Shown here: in pieces, positions 1-11,636 of the stretch
Layout: every line of letters begins with the position of its first letter
Numbering within the stretch: position 1 is the stretch's first letter
NCBI RefSeq assembly: GCF_002775205.1
Contig: NC_036460.1
Location: 17,636,402 to 17,700,401 of the forward strand
Direction: 5' to 3'
DNA: 64,000 nucleotides
DNA from: Xiphophorus maculatus
Taxonomy: Eukaryota > Chordata > Actinopteri > Cyprinodontiformes > Poeciliidae
The notes under the pieces: model-generated
What the model was told of the DNA's origin: nothing
What the model saw: the letters and a program-made list of their open reading frames with translations, nothing else
Databases searched by the model: none
Made by a program: the position numbers and the translations under genes

Positions 1-81
1 GAATATATGCAATAATTTGAAGTGCCGATTCTGCCCTTCCATGTGCAAAATGTAAACATCCTTTTGTCGATTTGCGCTCAG

Positions 82-3000
82 GGAAAGAACATCATAGTTT
101 TCTACGGCTCTCAGACGGGGACAGCTGAGGAGTTTGCCAACAGGCTCGCCAAAGATTCTCAGCGCTACGGCATGAAAGGAATGGCTGCCGATCCGGAGGA
201 ATACAGCATGGTAACCTGCATCAGAGAATCCACTCACGCACTGCAGGAGTCACATAATATGACGTTCTAAATTTTTAACGCTAGTCAGACATTAAAATGC
301 ATGAACTCACTTTCTCACAGTTCTTTTCCAGTTGTACAGAATATATCAATTTTTTTTATCTGCTGTGTTTAATGTTTGCACTTCACGTCGTTTCAGGGGG
401 AACTGGCCCGTCTGGCTGAGATTGAGAACTCTCTCGCTATATTCTGCATGGCCACATACGGAGAAGGAGATCCCACTGATAACGCCCAGGACTTTTATGA
501 CTGGCTGCAGGAGAATGATGATGAAGACCTCTCTGGCCTGAACTACACTGTGAGTCTTTATCGTTAGAGTTTTTTCTTTTAAATAAGCTAGTAATGATGC
601 AGGGATGATGCACTGATGTGCAATGCAGCTTGTGCGCAACACTGAACCTCTCTCTGACATCCTTATCTTATTGTTCTTTTACTGCAATTATTAATCATTT
701 AAATACATCATCAGATATTTCTTTCAGTGTTTTGAAGAGGATGAGATCCATAGGATTTAACATACCACCAGAGGCTTTAGATGATATAAAGACTATACTT
801 TACAGGAATGTTTAATTTATGATTTTGTTTATTCTGAAGGTTGTAATATTTGTGCATATAGTAAGTTAATTTTTGTGCTTTTATATTTTTTTTCTTTGAC
901 TTTTCACCAGTAACTTGCCTGGACTGACTTTTAAGATAAATCCCACACACCTACAGTACATGCTGGGTTGTGTTACAAAATTTCTTTTGATTAAGCAAAT
1001 TTAGGCTAATAAAAATGTCAGCAAAAAGTCTTCAAACTTAGACCATACAGCCACAAATTCCTATAGTTCACTGGCATTTTATGTGACAGACCAACACAAA
1101 GTAGTGCATAGTTATCGAGTGGAAGGAAAATGATCTATGGCTTTAACATTTTTCCTTTAAGGTTGAAATGTTGGTGTAGTTGCAGCAAATGGTAGTAGTT
1201 CAACGTTTTGTAAATTCCTTTGCAAATTCTGCATCCATTTTCATCAGAATCACTGAGGGCTTTCAAATTTAATTCAAATTAAATTCAAAAATACTTTATT
1301 GATCCCAGAGGGAAATTGAATAACTACCAAAAAGGTTGTGGTGCAAGACCCAGTTCTAAACTTGTTCTCTAAAAGAACTTGATTGCTTTTCCACCACCAG
1401 AGCCAAGTCAGAGCCATGTTATTAAATCACTTTAAATGTCTCATTCATATATTGTTTTATTCAGGGTTTTTGTGGAAAATTGTAGTGCTTGGAGACAATT
1501 TTACCTCACAAATATTAGTTTTCCCAGAATCTCTGCAAACCGATTCTATAACATCACCTTCATTCATTAATGCTGTTTTAAAGAACCAGCAGTGCTGGTG
1601 TAGGTTTACCAGACCCAATCAGCTGATTTCTGATCAGCTGATTAAAGGTTGTTGTCCCCCCCCCCCCCCCCCCCGGCCCAAAAGAAAACTAATGCTGGGA
1701 GTTTCTAGCACCAAAAGCCAGAGTTTCTTTTGGTTAAAAACACAAAGAACTGGTGATTAGTAAGCTCCAGATAAACACTGAAACCAATTTGTTGGAAAAG
1801 GCTCCAGAGTTGTGGGTCTTTTGAGTCAGCATGTTTACAATCTGAACAGATCTTTTTTCCATCCTTCACACTAGATGAAATATGGTAAGTCACATAATAA
1901 GTGTAGTTAAATTCTGCTTAAAACATACTTTTTTTTTTTTTTACCCCTCCAGGGGGTCCTTTGTGGGCTCTAGTGTCCCTTATATGATAGTAGGCTGACA
2001 GGAAACGGGGAAGGAGAGGGGGGAAGACATGCGGCAAATGTCGTCGGGTCCGGGAGTCGAACCCGCGACGGCCGCATCAAGGACTCAAGGCCTCCAAATA
2101 CGGGTCGCGCTAACCGCTACGCCACCACGGCACGCCCTGCTTAAAACATACTTTTATTAAAATGTTAGTGTCTATATCAAAGTAAATTAAAATGTTAACA
2201 TTCAGGGGAGAACTTTTTTTAATTAAAAATATAACCTACTGAGTTTTTTTCAAGCATCGCTCACTTAGATATAATTTTTGTTCAACAATATCAAGAGCAT
2301 TTTCACTTGATTGACAACTTAAAAAAACGTCTTATAAATTTCTAAATTAAAGTGATTATTTGCTCTTAAATGCCAGAACTATGTGCTGATCCTCCAATAT
2401 CTCTTACTGTCTGTCTGCAGGTGTTTTCTTTGGGCAATAAGACCTACGAACACTACAACGCTATGGGAAAATATGTAGACAAAAGGCTGGAAGAACTGGG
2501 AGCCAAGCGCATCTTTGATCTTGGTCTGGGTGATGATGATGGCAAGTGAGTATTCTGGTTAATGTCCAAGAGTGGTTTGTGTACAGTCAGTATATTTAAT
2601 TATGTTAGTTGCCACTACTGATCAAAAACCAGCCTTTATTGTTCAGGCTGTGGGAAATGTTTTGATTTTTCATAATTTACCAGTTCATGAAAACAACCAA
2701 AGTTCAACATTTTAAAAATAAAAACGTAAAAGGTTTCTTTATTTTTACCCTAACAGACAGTAGCAGGCAGCGAGTTATCAAAGGAACACATTTATCACAA
2801 AGTCATAACAAATAATTCTGAATAAAAGATATTTAAACTTTCAGAGACACAATATGACTTTCACTGTCAAAAACAAAGACAGTTTGGGGGAATATCGTCT
2901 GGTGGGTGACCTCACTAAAACAGCATTGAAACATATTTGAAGTTATTCTGATCAGCAGATCAGGTTCTGGAAGATAAGGACTCCCTTGAAAAGGAGATTC

Positions 3001-6000
3001 TTAAACTCAATGAATTTTAATCTGTTGAGGCTGAAATAAAAAAAACTGGGAATGACTTTGTATTTCCCTATTTTCTGAACTATAATCTCTATCAAGGAAC
3101 CTGCTGCACATTTTCTGTCTTTTTGGGTACCGTTCATCCATCCATCCAGAAACTTTAGTCCAGAAAAGTTGAAAATTATTACTTGAACAATGTGCTGAAA
3201 ACGAGACATTTTTTCCAGTAAAAGCCTGATCCACACATTTCCGTTTAAACTTCCTGTTGGGTTTCTTGGTTTCAGCCTTGAGGAGGATTTCGTCTCTTGG
3301 AGAGAACAGTTCTGGCCGGCAGTCTGTGAGCACTTTGGTGTGGAGGCGTCAGGAGATGAGTCAAGGTGCGTTCATGGTCAAATTGTTTTTGTAATATGTT
3401 CATTTCATTTTTCCATTATTGTTCTCCTGAGTTGTACTTTTCTCACACTTGGTATTGAGTTTGTTTCTTTCTGTGTGTATGATGAGCCGATATTTAGTCT
3501 CCCGTTTTTCTGCCATGCAGCATTCGGCAGTACGAGCTGAAGGTGCACACTGACGTCAACATGAACAAAGTTTACACAGGAGAGATTGGTCGTCTGAAGA
3601 GTTTTGAAGTCCAAAAGCCGTAAGTTCAAGACGCGTCCTCAGAGTCCCTCTGAGCGCAGTCATGTATCACTTTTCACCTACAGTAATATATTGTCTGTTG
3701 CAAAACGCACTGAAAGTCTCTTAATAAAAATTAAACTTGATGCCCCCTCGTGGTTGCAGAAAACATCTCACAAAGGAAGTTAAAACTTTAAAAAAAAATT
3801 TAAATAAATGCTTATTTATTTTCAATATTTTATTTAATTTACAGTCCCTTTGATTCCAAGAACCCATTCCTGGCTCCAGTCACTGTCAACCGTAAACTCA
3901 ACAAAGCTGGCGACAGACACCTTATGCACCTAGAGCTGGACATCACAGGCTCCAAGATCAGGCAAGGCTGCTGGGAAACTGTCTCTCTGGACAAACTTTA
4001 TAGTTTCAGGTTTATGCCTGATGGTCAAAGTCTTAACATCCCATTCTGTCATTTCAGATACGAGTCAGGAGACCACGTCGCTGTTTTCCCCACAAATGAC
4101 TCAGAGCTGGTGAACAAGCTGGGAGAGATCCTTGGCGTGGACCTTGATGTGGTTATCTCTCTCAATAACCTTGATGGTATTTCATTACCTCCGTAGAGAA
4201 CCTTGGCCACAGAAGCCCTTCACACTATCATGAAATCCTTCACTGATAATCTAGACTTGCTTCGTCATCCTTTTGAATGCATGTGAATCAACTACATGTT
4301 GATGTTTTCATATACAGTCAAGGTTTAAAAGGTTGGTGATTAGTGACATATTTACGGAAACTTTGGGGCGTTGGTACATTTTTTTTGTGACATCTCAAAT
4401 AGTTTGATTTTAGACAAGGATGAGGAACGTGCTACTAAATCTGATAAGTATCCAATTGTTTTCAGAGCGTCTGTAGTATGACAGAAGAAGAATCCAGACG
4501 CAGTAAATGATAAACAATGGACATAAACAATAGCTGAAAATTATAATTATGAAAGAATGTGTGTCAGTGAAGCGCATCACAATGCCACCACGTCTGGATC
4601 TGACTATGTTGTTGCAGTCAGTGCTCCACAAAAGGCCATTTCAATGTCCTTTCTTTTTATTAACTTCTTTCGTGTTATGATTTTGTGACAATACTATTTG
4701 CTAAATAACTTCAAAATCAATCCATAAATGGTTCCATCCATCATTACTTTCATAAATAATGCACTGCTGTGTGATGTCAGCATTCTCCTTCTGTGCATCC
4801 AGGTCGCTTTGAGGACATAAACCATGCACAGAGAACTCTGATTGTGGTGGCGATGAATTCGTAGCATGAGGATTTCAGTAAAACATTGAAATTGAGCAGC
4901 AAGACCTGCTGTGTTAATGAGGAATGTTGCAGAAATGTGTTGCCAGAAGGCCAGAGCTTGCAAACTAGCAAGAGGAGGCATTCATGGGGACGATAATTCA
5001 AAGAGTTTTAAAGAGTTATTATCAAGGACAAGCTGAAATTTTCTAGGAGGTACACAGCTCGACCACTGAACACTGGGGTAAAGTTATTTCCTCTGATTAT
5101 TTGGGGCGTCTGGTCAGAGTCTGGCTCACAGCGTTCCATCCTGATGTGATCTTCGTATGGATTTGCCTCACATGATGAAGCACCTTGTCACAAGGAAAAA
5201 GATAAATAGTGTTTCAGATCAGACTTTTGAAGTTTTGGACCCTCAGCTGGAAAAAACTGTGTAGAAAAGTGAAGTATTCATATATTAAACATATTTGCCT
5301 CCCTCTGAAGCTTCTTAATATTTTGAATCCTTCAGTGTAGCGTAGAAACAAGTAAAAAATGAAAATGTTAAACCAGCAAAACACATTAGTGTCCGTACAA
5401 AACTAATGGCCATAACTGTGGACTGTTGATTGAAATACTAATCAGATTTGTGATGTGTCTCCAGAGGAGTCCAACAAGAAGCATCCGTTCCCCTGTCCCA
5501 CCACCTACCGCACCGCCCTCACTCACTACCTGGACATCACAAACCCTCCCCGCACCAACGTCCTGTACGAGCTGGCGCAGTACGCCTCCGACCCCAAAGA
5601 CCAGGAGAACATGCGAAAGATGGCTTCCTCATCTCCCGAGGGCAAGGTCGGTGATGAGTTGATTGAGAGCAACTTTTAACCCCTAAAGCACCAAGATTTT
5701 GTCATGTTACTTTTGCTGGTGAGTAAAGGGTTTTTCTTTAATGCCCACATCATTGTCTACAGGCTCTCTACCAGAACTGGGTGTTGGACTCCTGCAGAAA
5801 CATCCTGGCTGTTCTGGAGGATATGCCTTCTTTAAAGCCTCCTATTGACCACCTGTGTGAGCTGCTGCCTCGTCTCCAGGCTCGCTACTACTCCATCGCC
5901 TCTTCGTCTAAAGTACTGACCCCTTTACAGATAAGACGTTCTTAAAATGAGTTGTCGCTTTGACGGCGACAGCTCCTAATAAAATATGTCTGCTCTGTAG

Positions 6001-8274
6001 GTTCACCCCAACAGCATCCACATCTGTGCCGTGGTGGTGGAGTACAAGACCAAGACAGGGCGCTTCAACAAGGGAGTCGCAACCAACTGGCTGAAAAACA
6101 AACTCGTCAACGGCCACAAGTCCACCGTGCCCATGTACATCCGCAAGTCCCAGTTCCGCCTGCCATTCAAGGCCTCCAACCCAGTGATCATGATCGGCCC
6201 GGGCACTGGGATTGCTCCTTTCATGGGCTTCATCCAGGAGAGAGGCTGGCTCAAACAGCAAGGTGCTCAATCATCTCTCCGTCTCAAAGTGTTTGTCAAA
6301 GTGTTGTTGGTGTGATTTCATGATAACATCAGGTGAAGGACTGGGATATTTTTGTCCTTGTTTAAAGTCCACTAACTCCCCAGTCCACTGAGAAGGGGAG
6401 AAAAAGCATTGCAACAAAAATATCTAGAGCCAAGAGTATAACAGTACAATTTGTAAATAAACCAATATTATTGTACGAGATTATTTAAATGTAAAAAAAA
6501 TATATACTATTTTAAATATAAAATTAGCTGCAAAAATATCTATTAAAACGTTAATTAACTTTATGTGCTATTGTCCATCATGAATTAATTTGAACTGTCA
6601 CCGTGTTTCATTAAATAAACCCTAAAATCTGATTGGCTAACCTGAATGACATCTCCAATCTCTAAGTGAAAAAATGGATAAAAACTTGATTGAATAAAAG
6701 AAGTTGAAATGAAAATAGAGAAGGAATAAAAGCTTATTAAAAATATATGACAATATACAAATAAATAGATGCTGAAGAAAAGATGTTTTCACCAAGTCAG
6801 GTTTTAGATTTGTTTTAAAAGCTGGCACTGCTCCCAAAGGGGGAAAACAAAAGGCATTATTATTCTTTGGAAAAACTACAAAGCTCTTAACACGAGGCTT
6901 TAAACGCCCTTTTGAGAGGAAATTTAAAGCTGGTCAGTTAGCTTTCTTGTCAAATCCTGAAAAAATAGTTGGTTAGTTATTGACAAAGAGCTCCTTCAAT
7001 ATAAAAACTGTTTAACAATTTATGAAAAATGGGACTGAAAATGGGACTTTGGCAGTCGACTGAAACCCATCAAAACTATCTGCTATGAATTTTTCTATAT
7101 GCTGTGTGAAGGTATTGAAGCTAATTCGTGTGTAGCTCTAAACTCCGGTCAACTTCAGCGAATGCCGTATTTAACTCTCTTGAATTTTGCAATAACTTAA
7201 AATAAGATTGTAGGTAGAGTTTATTAAGATAAGTTACTTAGATAATTCAGTCATTTTTAAAAATTGTTGTATAAAAAAGTGTTAAATTTAACTTTTAAGA
7301 AACCTTGTTCAAACAAAAATAAATCCAGTCCCTTTTCCCGTAACAACTTTGCCCCTTTTAAGGATTTAGCTTTAAATGTAACACGGATGCTTTTACTCCA
7401 CAGGGAAGGAAGTAGGAGAGACGGTGATGTATTTCGGCTGCAGACACAAAAACGAGGATTATATTTACCAGGAGGAGCTGGAGGAGGCAGAGAAGAACAA
7501 CTTCTTAACGCAGCTTAATGTTGCTTTCTCCAGAGACCAGGACCATAAGGTCAGACTGTCTACATGACTGCTGCAGCTGGAGATTACCAAGCTGCTGCAA
7601 CTGAGATGGTTTTGCTTCAATAGTGTCAAAAGTTGTTTTAGGTTTTTATGGGAAGTGAAACAACACATATAATGATTTATTAAAACATATCAATAGTAAA
7701 CATAGATTTTCTGCTCTTACTTACTTGGTGGTACTTTAGTACTCTTACCTAGTACTTTACTGCTTTACTACTTGTACTATATCGAGTTTTATAGTGCACT
7801 GTTGTGTATGTGGTAGTAAACTTGTTTTTTATGTTTTCATATATCAAACGTTTATAAACTCACAGCTGGAAAATGTTTTCTTTTCCCATTTTCTAAACTC
7901 CAGATTTATGTGCAACATCATCTGAAGAAGAACAAGGAACACCTCTGGAAGCTAATCAACACAGATAATGCTCATATCTATGTTTGCGGGTAATTACTTA
8001 AAATCTAAAACCTAAAAGCACCTAAAGCATGGGGGGCTTTTTCATTTTTTTCTGAAGACTTGAGACTCTGTTCTTGGCACCCCTTTTTTGTAAATAATCC
8101 ATCTACACTTGGTTTGCTTTATTCTCCAGTGACGCGAGGAACATGGCAAAAGACGTGCAGACTGCTTTCTACGAGATCGCAGAGGAATACGGCAGTATGA
8201 CTCGCACCCAGGCCACAGATTACGTCAAGAAACTGATGACCAAGGGACGCTACTCGCAGGACGTGTGGAGCTAA
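82..8274 (+). CDS. por: NADPH-cytochrome P450 reductase, 5'-truncated by window edge
   Basis: Transfers electrons from NADPH through FAD and FMN to microsomal P450s and haem oxygenase; family members sit on the ER membrane. Exons: 82-210, 397-549, 2421-2545, 3276-3365, 3521-3619, 3845-3961, 4058-4176, 5465-5646, 5763-5912, 6001-6262, 7404-7549, 7904-7989, 8130-8274. They join in frame to 600 codons plus stop. The vertebrate enzyme is about 680 aa, so only the N-terminal anchor exon(s) are missing to the left. Visible in order (window numbering): FMN phosphate loop SQTGT (10-14), [11 protein letters not shown] (60-70), FAD motif RYYSIASSS (379-387), NADPH-binding GPGTG (454-458), and the terminal DVWS whose Trp stacks on FAD in this family. 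All introns are GT-AG except 3962-4057, which begins with GC. The first codon in the window is phase 0 after a CAG acceptor at 79-81. Identity is near certain from collinearity with human POR. Confidence 0.97.
1060..1240 (-). repeat. Interspersed repeat fragment in por intron
   Basis: Contains the reverse-oriented string about dinucleotide position 1080-1115 reading as gacagaccaacacaaagtag, which is the complement of the 3' part of the repeat at 10080-11190 (there reading ctacttggtgttggtctgtt). I recognise the string as a common fish interspersed repeat but cannot name the family with certainty. Confidence 0.5.
1283..1322. repeat. Retroelement 3'-end-like motif
   Basis: A short stretch with the wording ctttattgatcccagaggga, a motif frequently seen at the 3' ends of fish LINEs and the SINEs that share their tails. 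Only the motif is present, so this is a weak call. Confidence 0.35.
1656..1674 (+). repeat. Poly(C) run of 19
   Basis: Nineteen uninterrupted C residues in a por intron, followed by GGCCC. Mononucleotide C runs this long are uncommon and often mark sequencing or assembly uncertainty. Confidence 0.9.
1933..2136 (-). mobile_element. tRNA-derived SINE with target-site duplication
   Basis: On the minus strand the element starts at 2136 with a tRNA-like head: an A-box-like segment (tagcggttagcgcga, about 2104-2120) and a B box (gggttcgactccc, about 2048-2060). It continues into a pyrimidine-rich body and ends in an A tail, seen as the T run ending near 1942. It is flanked by an exact 19-bp direct repeat, ctgcttaaaacatactttt, at 1914-1932 and 2137-2155. 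The perfect duplication shows retrotransposition into the por intron and suggests a fairly recent insertion. The head cannot fold as a normal tRNA of standard length without gaps, so this is not a functional tRNA gene. Confidence 0.85.
3962..4057 (+). other. por: GC-AG intron of por, 96 nt, in frame and stop-free
   Basis: The junction needed to restore the conserved [11 protein letters not shown] segment uses donor AG|GCAAGG and acceptor ATTTCAG|A. The intron length is a multiple of three and the flanking reading frame stays open right through it. If retained, it would add 32 residues between the Arg and Tyr of that segment. No GT donor gives the conserved protein. Confidence 0.85.
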
Positions 8275-10079
8275 AGAGCCTTCAGCGCAAAGCCTTACTC
8301 TTCACTTCTGAAGTGGTAGTTTTAAAGTTACCGTTTTTGCAGTTTGTTCTTCAGGACTGAATATGAAACAATAAAGTTTTGCTCACATGCCCCTCTTCCC
8401 CTGGTTCATGAGGGCTACAGGTAGCAGAGGATGATGAGGCAAACACTACCTCAGCCGCTTCTGGAGTTCATATCAGCATTTCTCACCTTCACATCCTGCA
8501 TCACATGTTTCTGTAACTCCTGCATTTTGACGTGTTGTCAGGCTTTATGGAGATTTACCTCTTTGGCTTCCAGAGATCGTCAAGAGTCTCTTAAAAAAAA
8601 TACAAAATAGTTTGGCTGCAACTTTAAAAGTTTGAAGAAGTAACCCGCTGGAATCAAATGCCTTTATAAAGAATCTTGAATCAGCCCAGAGTGTTGGGAT
8701 GCAAACGGATCTTCAAATCATCTATTTGAGAAATCTGTAGTTTTTCCACCTTTAGCTGGAGATAAGGAGGGATACATGATTTCACATTAAATGGTTCCGA
8801 CTTCAGTTTCTCTGAGCTGATCCGGTAGTGCTTTTTAAGTACTTTAAATGTGTAAAATACTGCTAATAGTAAAACTGCTTCATTTGTATGTTAATGTTTG
8901 TCTTTGTACTTTGACAATTGAACTGAATGCAGAAACCTTGAGATCATTTTTGTAACAGAAACTTCAAAAGTGATGATAATCTACAGGAAAAACATGAGAT
9001 TATGTGCATTTAAAGTTCATTTGTCTCCTGCTTTTAAGCCCGGGAAAAACAAATCTGTCTGAAACATTTGAAACAAAGTATGACCATTGAAATGATGGCT
9101 TTATATACATCAGATACTGCAGAGGAAAATAGAGAACTCTATTTTGTGATGTTTTTGTCTTACTGCATATGTACCACAATGTATAGACCATCAACCAAGA
9201 GTTTATATTGTGTGTTTGCTGTCAGTCAGTGCTCCTTTTCTGAGATCATATGAAGGGGGGATGGAGGTCAGTCAACCATCTGAAGCTCAGTCTGTGCCTT
9301 TTAAACTGCCTTATTGTAAGATGTTTGCATTAAAACCATGACATTGTAGAATTATTTTCATCCATGCTTACATTGTCTTAGAAAATTAAAAACTTAGAGA
9401 CACTTTATCTGGCGCTGTCACTTTTTTTGCCATTACACTTTGTAATGTAATTATTTGTATGGAGGCATGCATTTTTAATGAATAAAATTGGACTAATTTG
9501 TTGGGATTATGTTTTTCTTGGAGGCAAATGGCTCTGTCAGCTGTGATAACTGGATATTGAACATGAAAAGCTCTGTTCATCTGCAAATCGGATCAAGATG
9601 TGAATCGATTAGTTTCAATTTCAGCCAAATTTATTTATGTAAAATACTGTAATGCACTTTTGAAAAGTAGGAATGTTTCCTAATCACTCTCTACTTCTGA
9701 AATTTTATATATCAAAATAATTTCTTATTTTGCTATCATGAAAGTCAAAAGGTTCCCCTGTATGTATATAAACACAATACAAAATGTACAATCTGTGCTT
9801 TAACTAGTCCGCTTGAGGATAATTGAGTCCAGATTTGATCAACTTTAATGCTACACAATGAGTAATAGAACTAATCTGATTTTGTCCAAACTGTTGTACT
9901 TACTAGCTCAGATGCTAATTTCACCACCATGCTATTTACTTGTGGAAAATACAGATACAACTTTGTAAATATGTCACGCTCAAATATCTGGAATGTTGTA
10001 AGTATTTTTATTTTGAGTCAAAAGTGTGGTATGTGGTGTAAAAGCACCAAATGATGATACATACATAATATGTATCAGA
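8275..10079 (+). other. por 3' UTR and flanking intergenic DNA
   Basis: Begins at the por stop codon. A canonical AATAAA at 8370-8375 is the first good polyadenylation signal; another AATAAA at 9481-9486 could serve a longer transcript. No ORF here resembles a known protein, and I see no RNA gene. Confidence 0.6.
8370..8375 (+). terminator. por: por polyadenylation signal (proximal candidate)
   Basis: AATAAA lies 95 nt after the por stop codon and is followed by a T-rich stretch. This is the expected position for a short 3' UTR. Confidence 0.6.
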
Positions 10080-11190
10080 CTCAGAGTGAGGAGTAGAGGT
10101 TGGTCTTTAATATCTTAATGCAGACTGAGCACCCCCTTTACTCCCATGTCCTTACATAAAATTCATTGCAAGCAATTGCCTTCACAGGTCACATACTTAA
10201 TAAATGGAGTCCACATGTGTGTAATTTATTCTCAGCTTAGAATCAGCTGTTATTTGAAGGCCTTAGGTGTTTAACAGAACAAACAGCATCATGAGGAGAA
10301 AAAAGTCACCAGTGTTCAGATATAGAGTTGTGTATCAGTCTAAAGCAGAGCTAGGTAATAACTGATATCCCAAACTTTTAACATCTCGCAGAGTTCTGTT
10401 CAAACCATCACATGAATTGTATAACAGCAAACACACCAACACAAACCATCCATTTAAGCTGACAATCCAGGCTAGGCAGCAATAATAGTGGCTGTGGGGG
10501 AGATGCAGAGAGCAACAGCTCAGAAAACAGTTTGCTGCAAGTCATTTGGGGACACAACAAAACCTGAAAAATGTAAAATGCTATAAAAGCTAAGACTTTT
10601 TAATCCCAAAACAGTTCCCATATAGAAGCATGGTGGTGGCTGAATTTCTCTAACGTGGATATAAAAGCTGGTTTGTTGGTGGGAAAGTGCTTGAGATGAA
10701 CACTGGGAAAACCCTGAAGAAAACCTAACTCCCAGGCTTGAAAAACTTGACACTGGGGCCAAAGTTCGCCTTACAGCAGGAGAAGTACTCTTACACTCAC
10801 AGTCAGCTCTACAATTGAATTGGTTAGTTCAGAACATATTTATGTATTAAAATGACCTAATGAAAGTCTATGCCTTGACTCAAATGGAAATATATAGTAA
10901 GAATATAATTTGATATTTGAGCTTGATCTAATTTGCAAAGAAGAGAGGGCAAAGATAATAAGTCTTTAGATGTGCAAAGCAAGTATAGTTAACTCAAAGT
11001 TGTCACTTAAATGAAAAAGTTACTTTACAGAGTTCACTGAATAGAATGAATACAAGTTTAGACTTGTATGTACACAACATTTCAACACTATCATTTTTTT
11101 CCTCCAGTTCTGCACTACTTGGTGTTGGTCTGTTGCATAAAAATCCCAATTCGCAATTGTGGTTGTAATAACATAACAAAATGTAAAAAA
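10080..11190 (+). repeat. Long degenerate interspersed repeat between por and taf15
   Basis: Several spaced strings match a fish repeat family that recurs in this window: an aattgccttcacaggtcac segment near 10180, aacagcatcatgag near 10284, catggtggtggc near 10629, a segment ending in a cagcagg string near 10777, and a 3' part reading ctacttggtgttggtctgtt near 11116 followed by an A run. The order is collinear, so this looks like one old, nearly full-length copy. It has no intact ORF. I infer a non-autonomous or dead DNA transposon but cannot assign the superfamily. Confidence 0.55.
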
Positions 11191-11409
11191 AAAAAAACTA
11201 TTGCAAGTGTAGAGACACCTACTGCCTTCCGGGTGTTTGAACTGTTTGGGTGTGTTTCTTTATCAGTATTTTCATAATACTGATATCATTAGTATTCCAC
11301 ACGGTGTCTCAGACAGCATGTCAAAAATCAGATGTATGAGAACTTGCCTATGCTATACTGAGAATACATTAAGGATCTTTGTTTTCTCTTCCTTGTGATG
11401 TTGGGCTTG

Positions 11410-11636
11410 TCTTTAATGCTTTTAAACAGTAGGGGGCGATGTTGAGAGACATGTTTGAATGTGAGGTCTGTGGATTGGCCGCTGCCATAGAAGCAGACAG
11501 ACAGAGCAGCTAAAGGGAAGTTCTGCAGCGTGTTCGGCTCAGTGGAGCTGTGTTGTGTCAGTTCCTGCTTTTAACGATCTGAAAACAGAGAACAGATCTG
11601 TCCTTTTTAAACTAGCTGCACACATATCGGCACACA
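11410..11636 (+). promoter_or_regulatory. taf15: Putative taf15 core promoter and 5' UTR
   Basis: The 230 bases before the taf15 ATG include an inverted CCAAT box (ATTGG at 11474-11478) and no TATA box, as is usual for a housekeeping RNA-binding protein. The transcription start cannot be fixed from sequence alone. Confidence 0.4.

Noticed and set aside
2040-2136. A tRNA gene on the minus strand
   Set aside because: A and B boxes are present, but the segment continues into a SINE body with an A tail and lies between a 19-bp target duplication, so it is a SINE head.
3924-4196. A single 90-aa exon across 3924-4196
   Set aside because: The conserved POR sequence requires removing 3962-4057; the open frame through it is treated as a possible retained intron instead.
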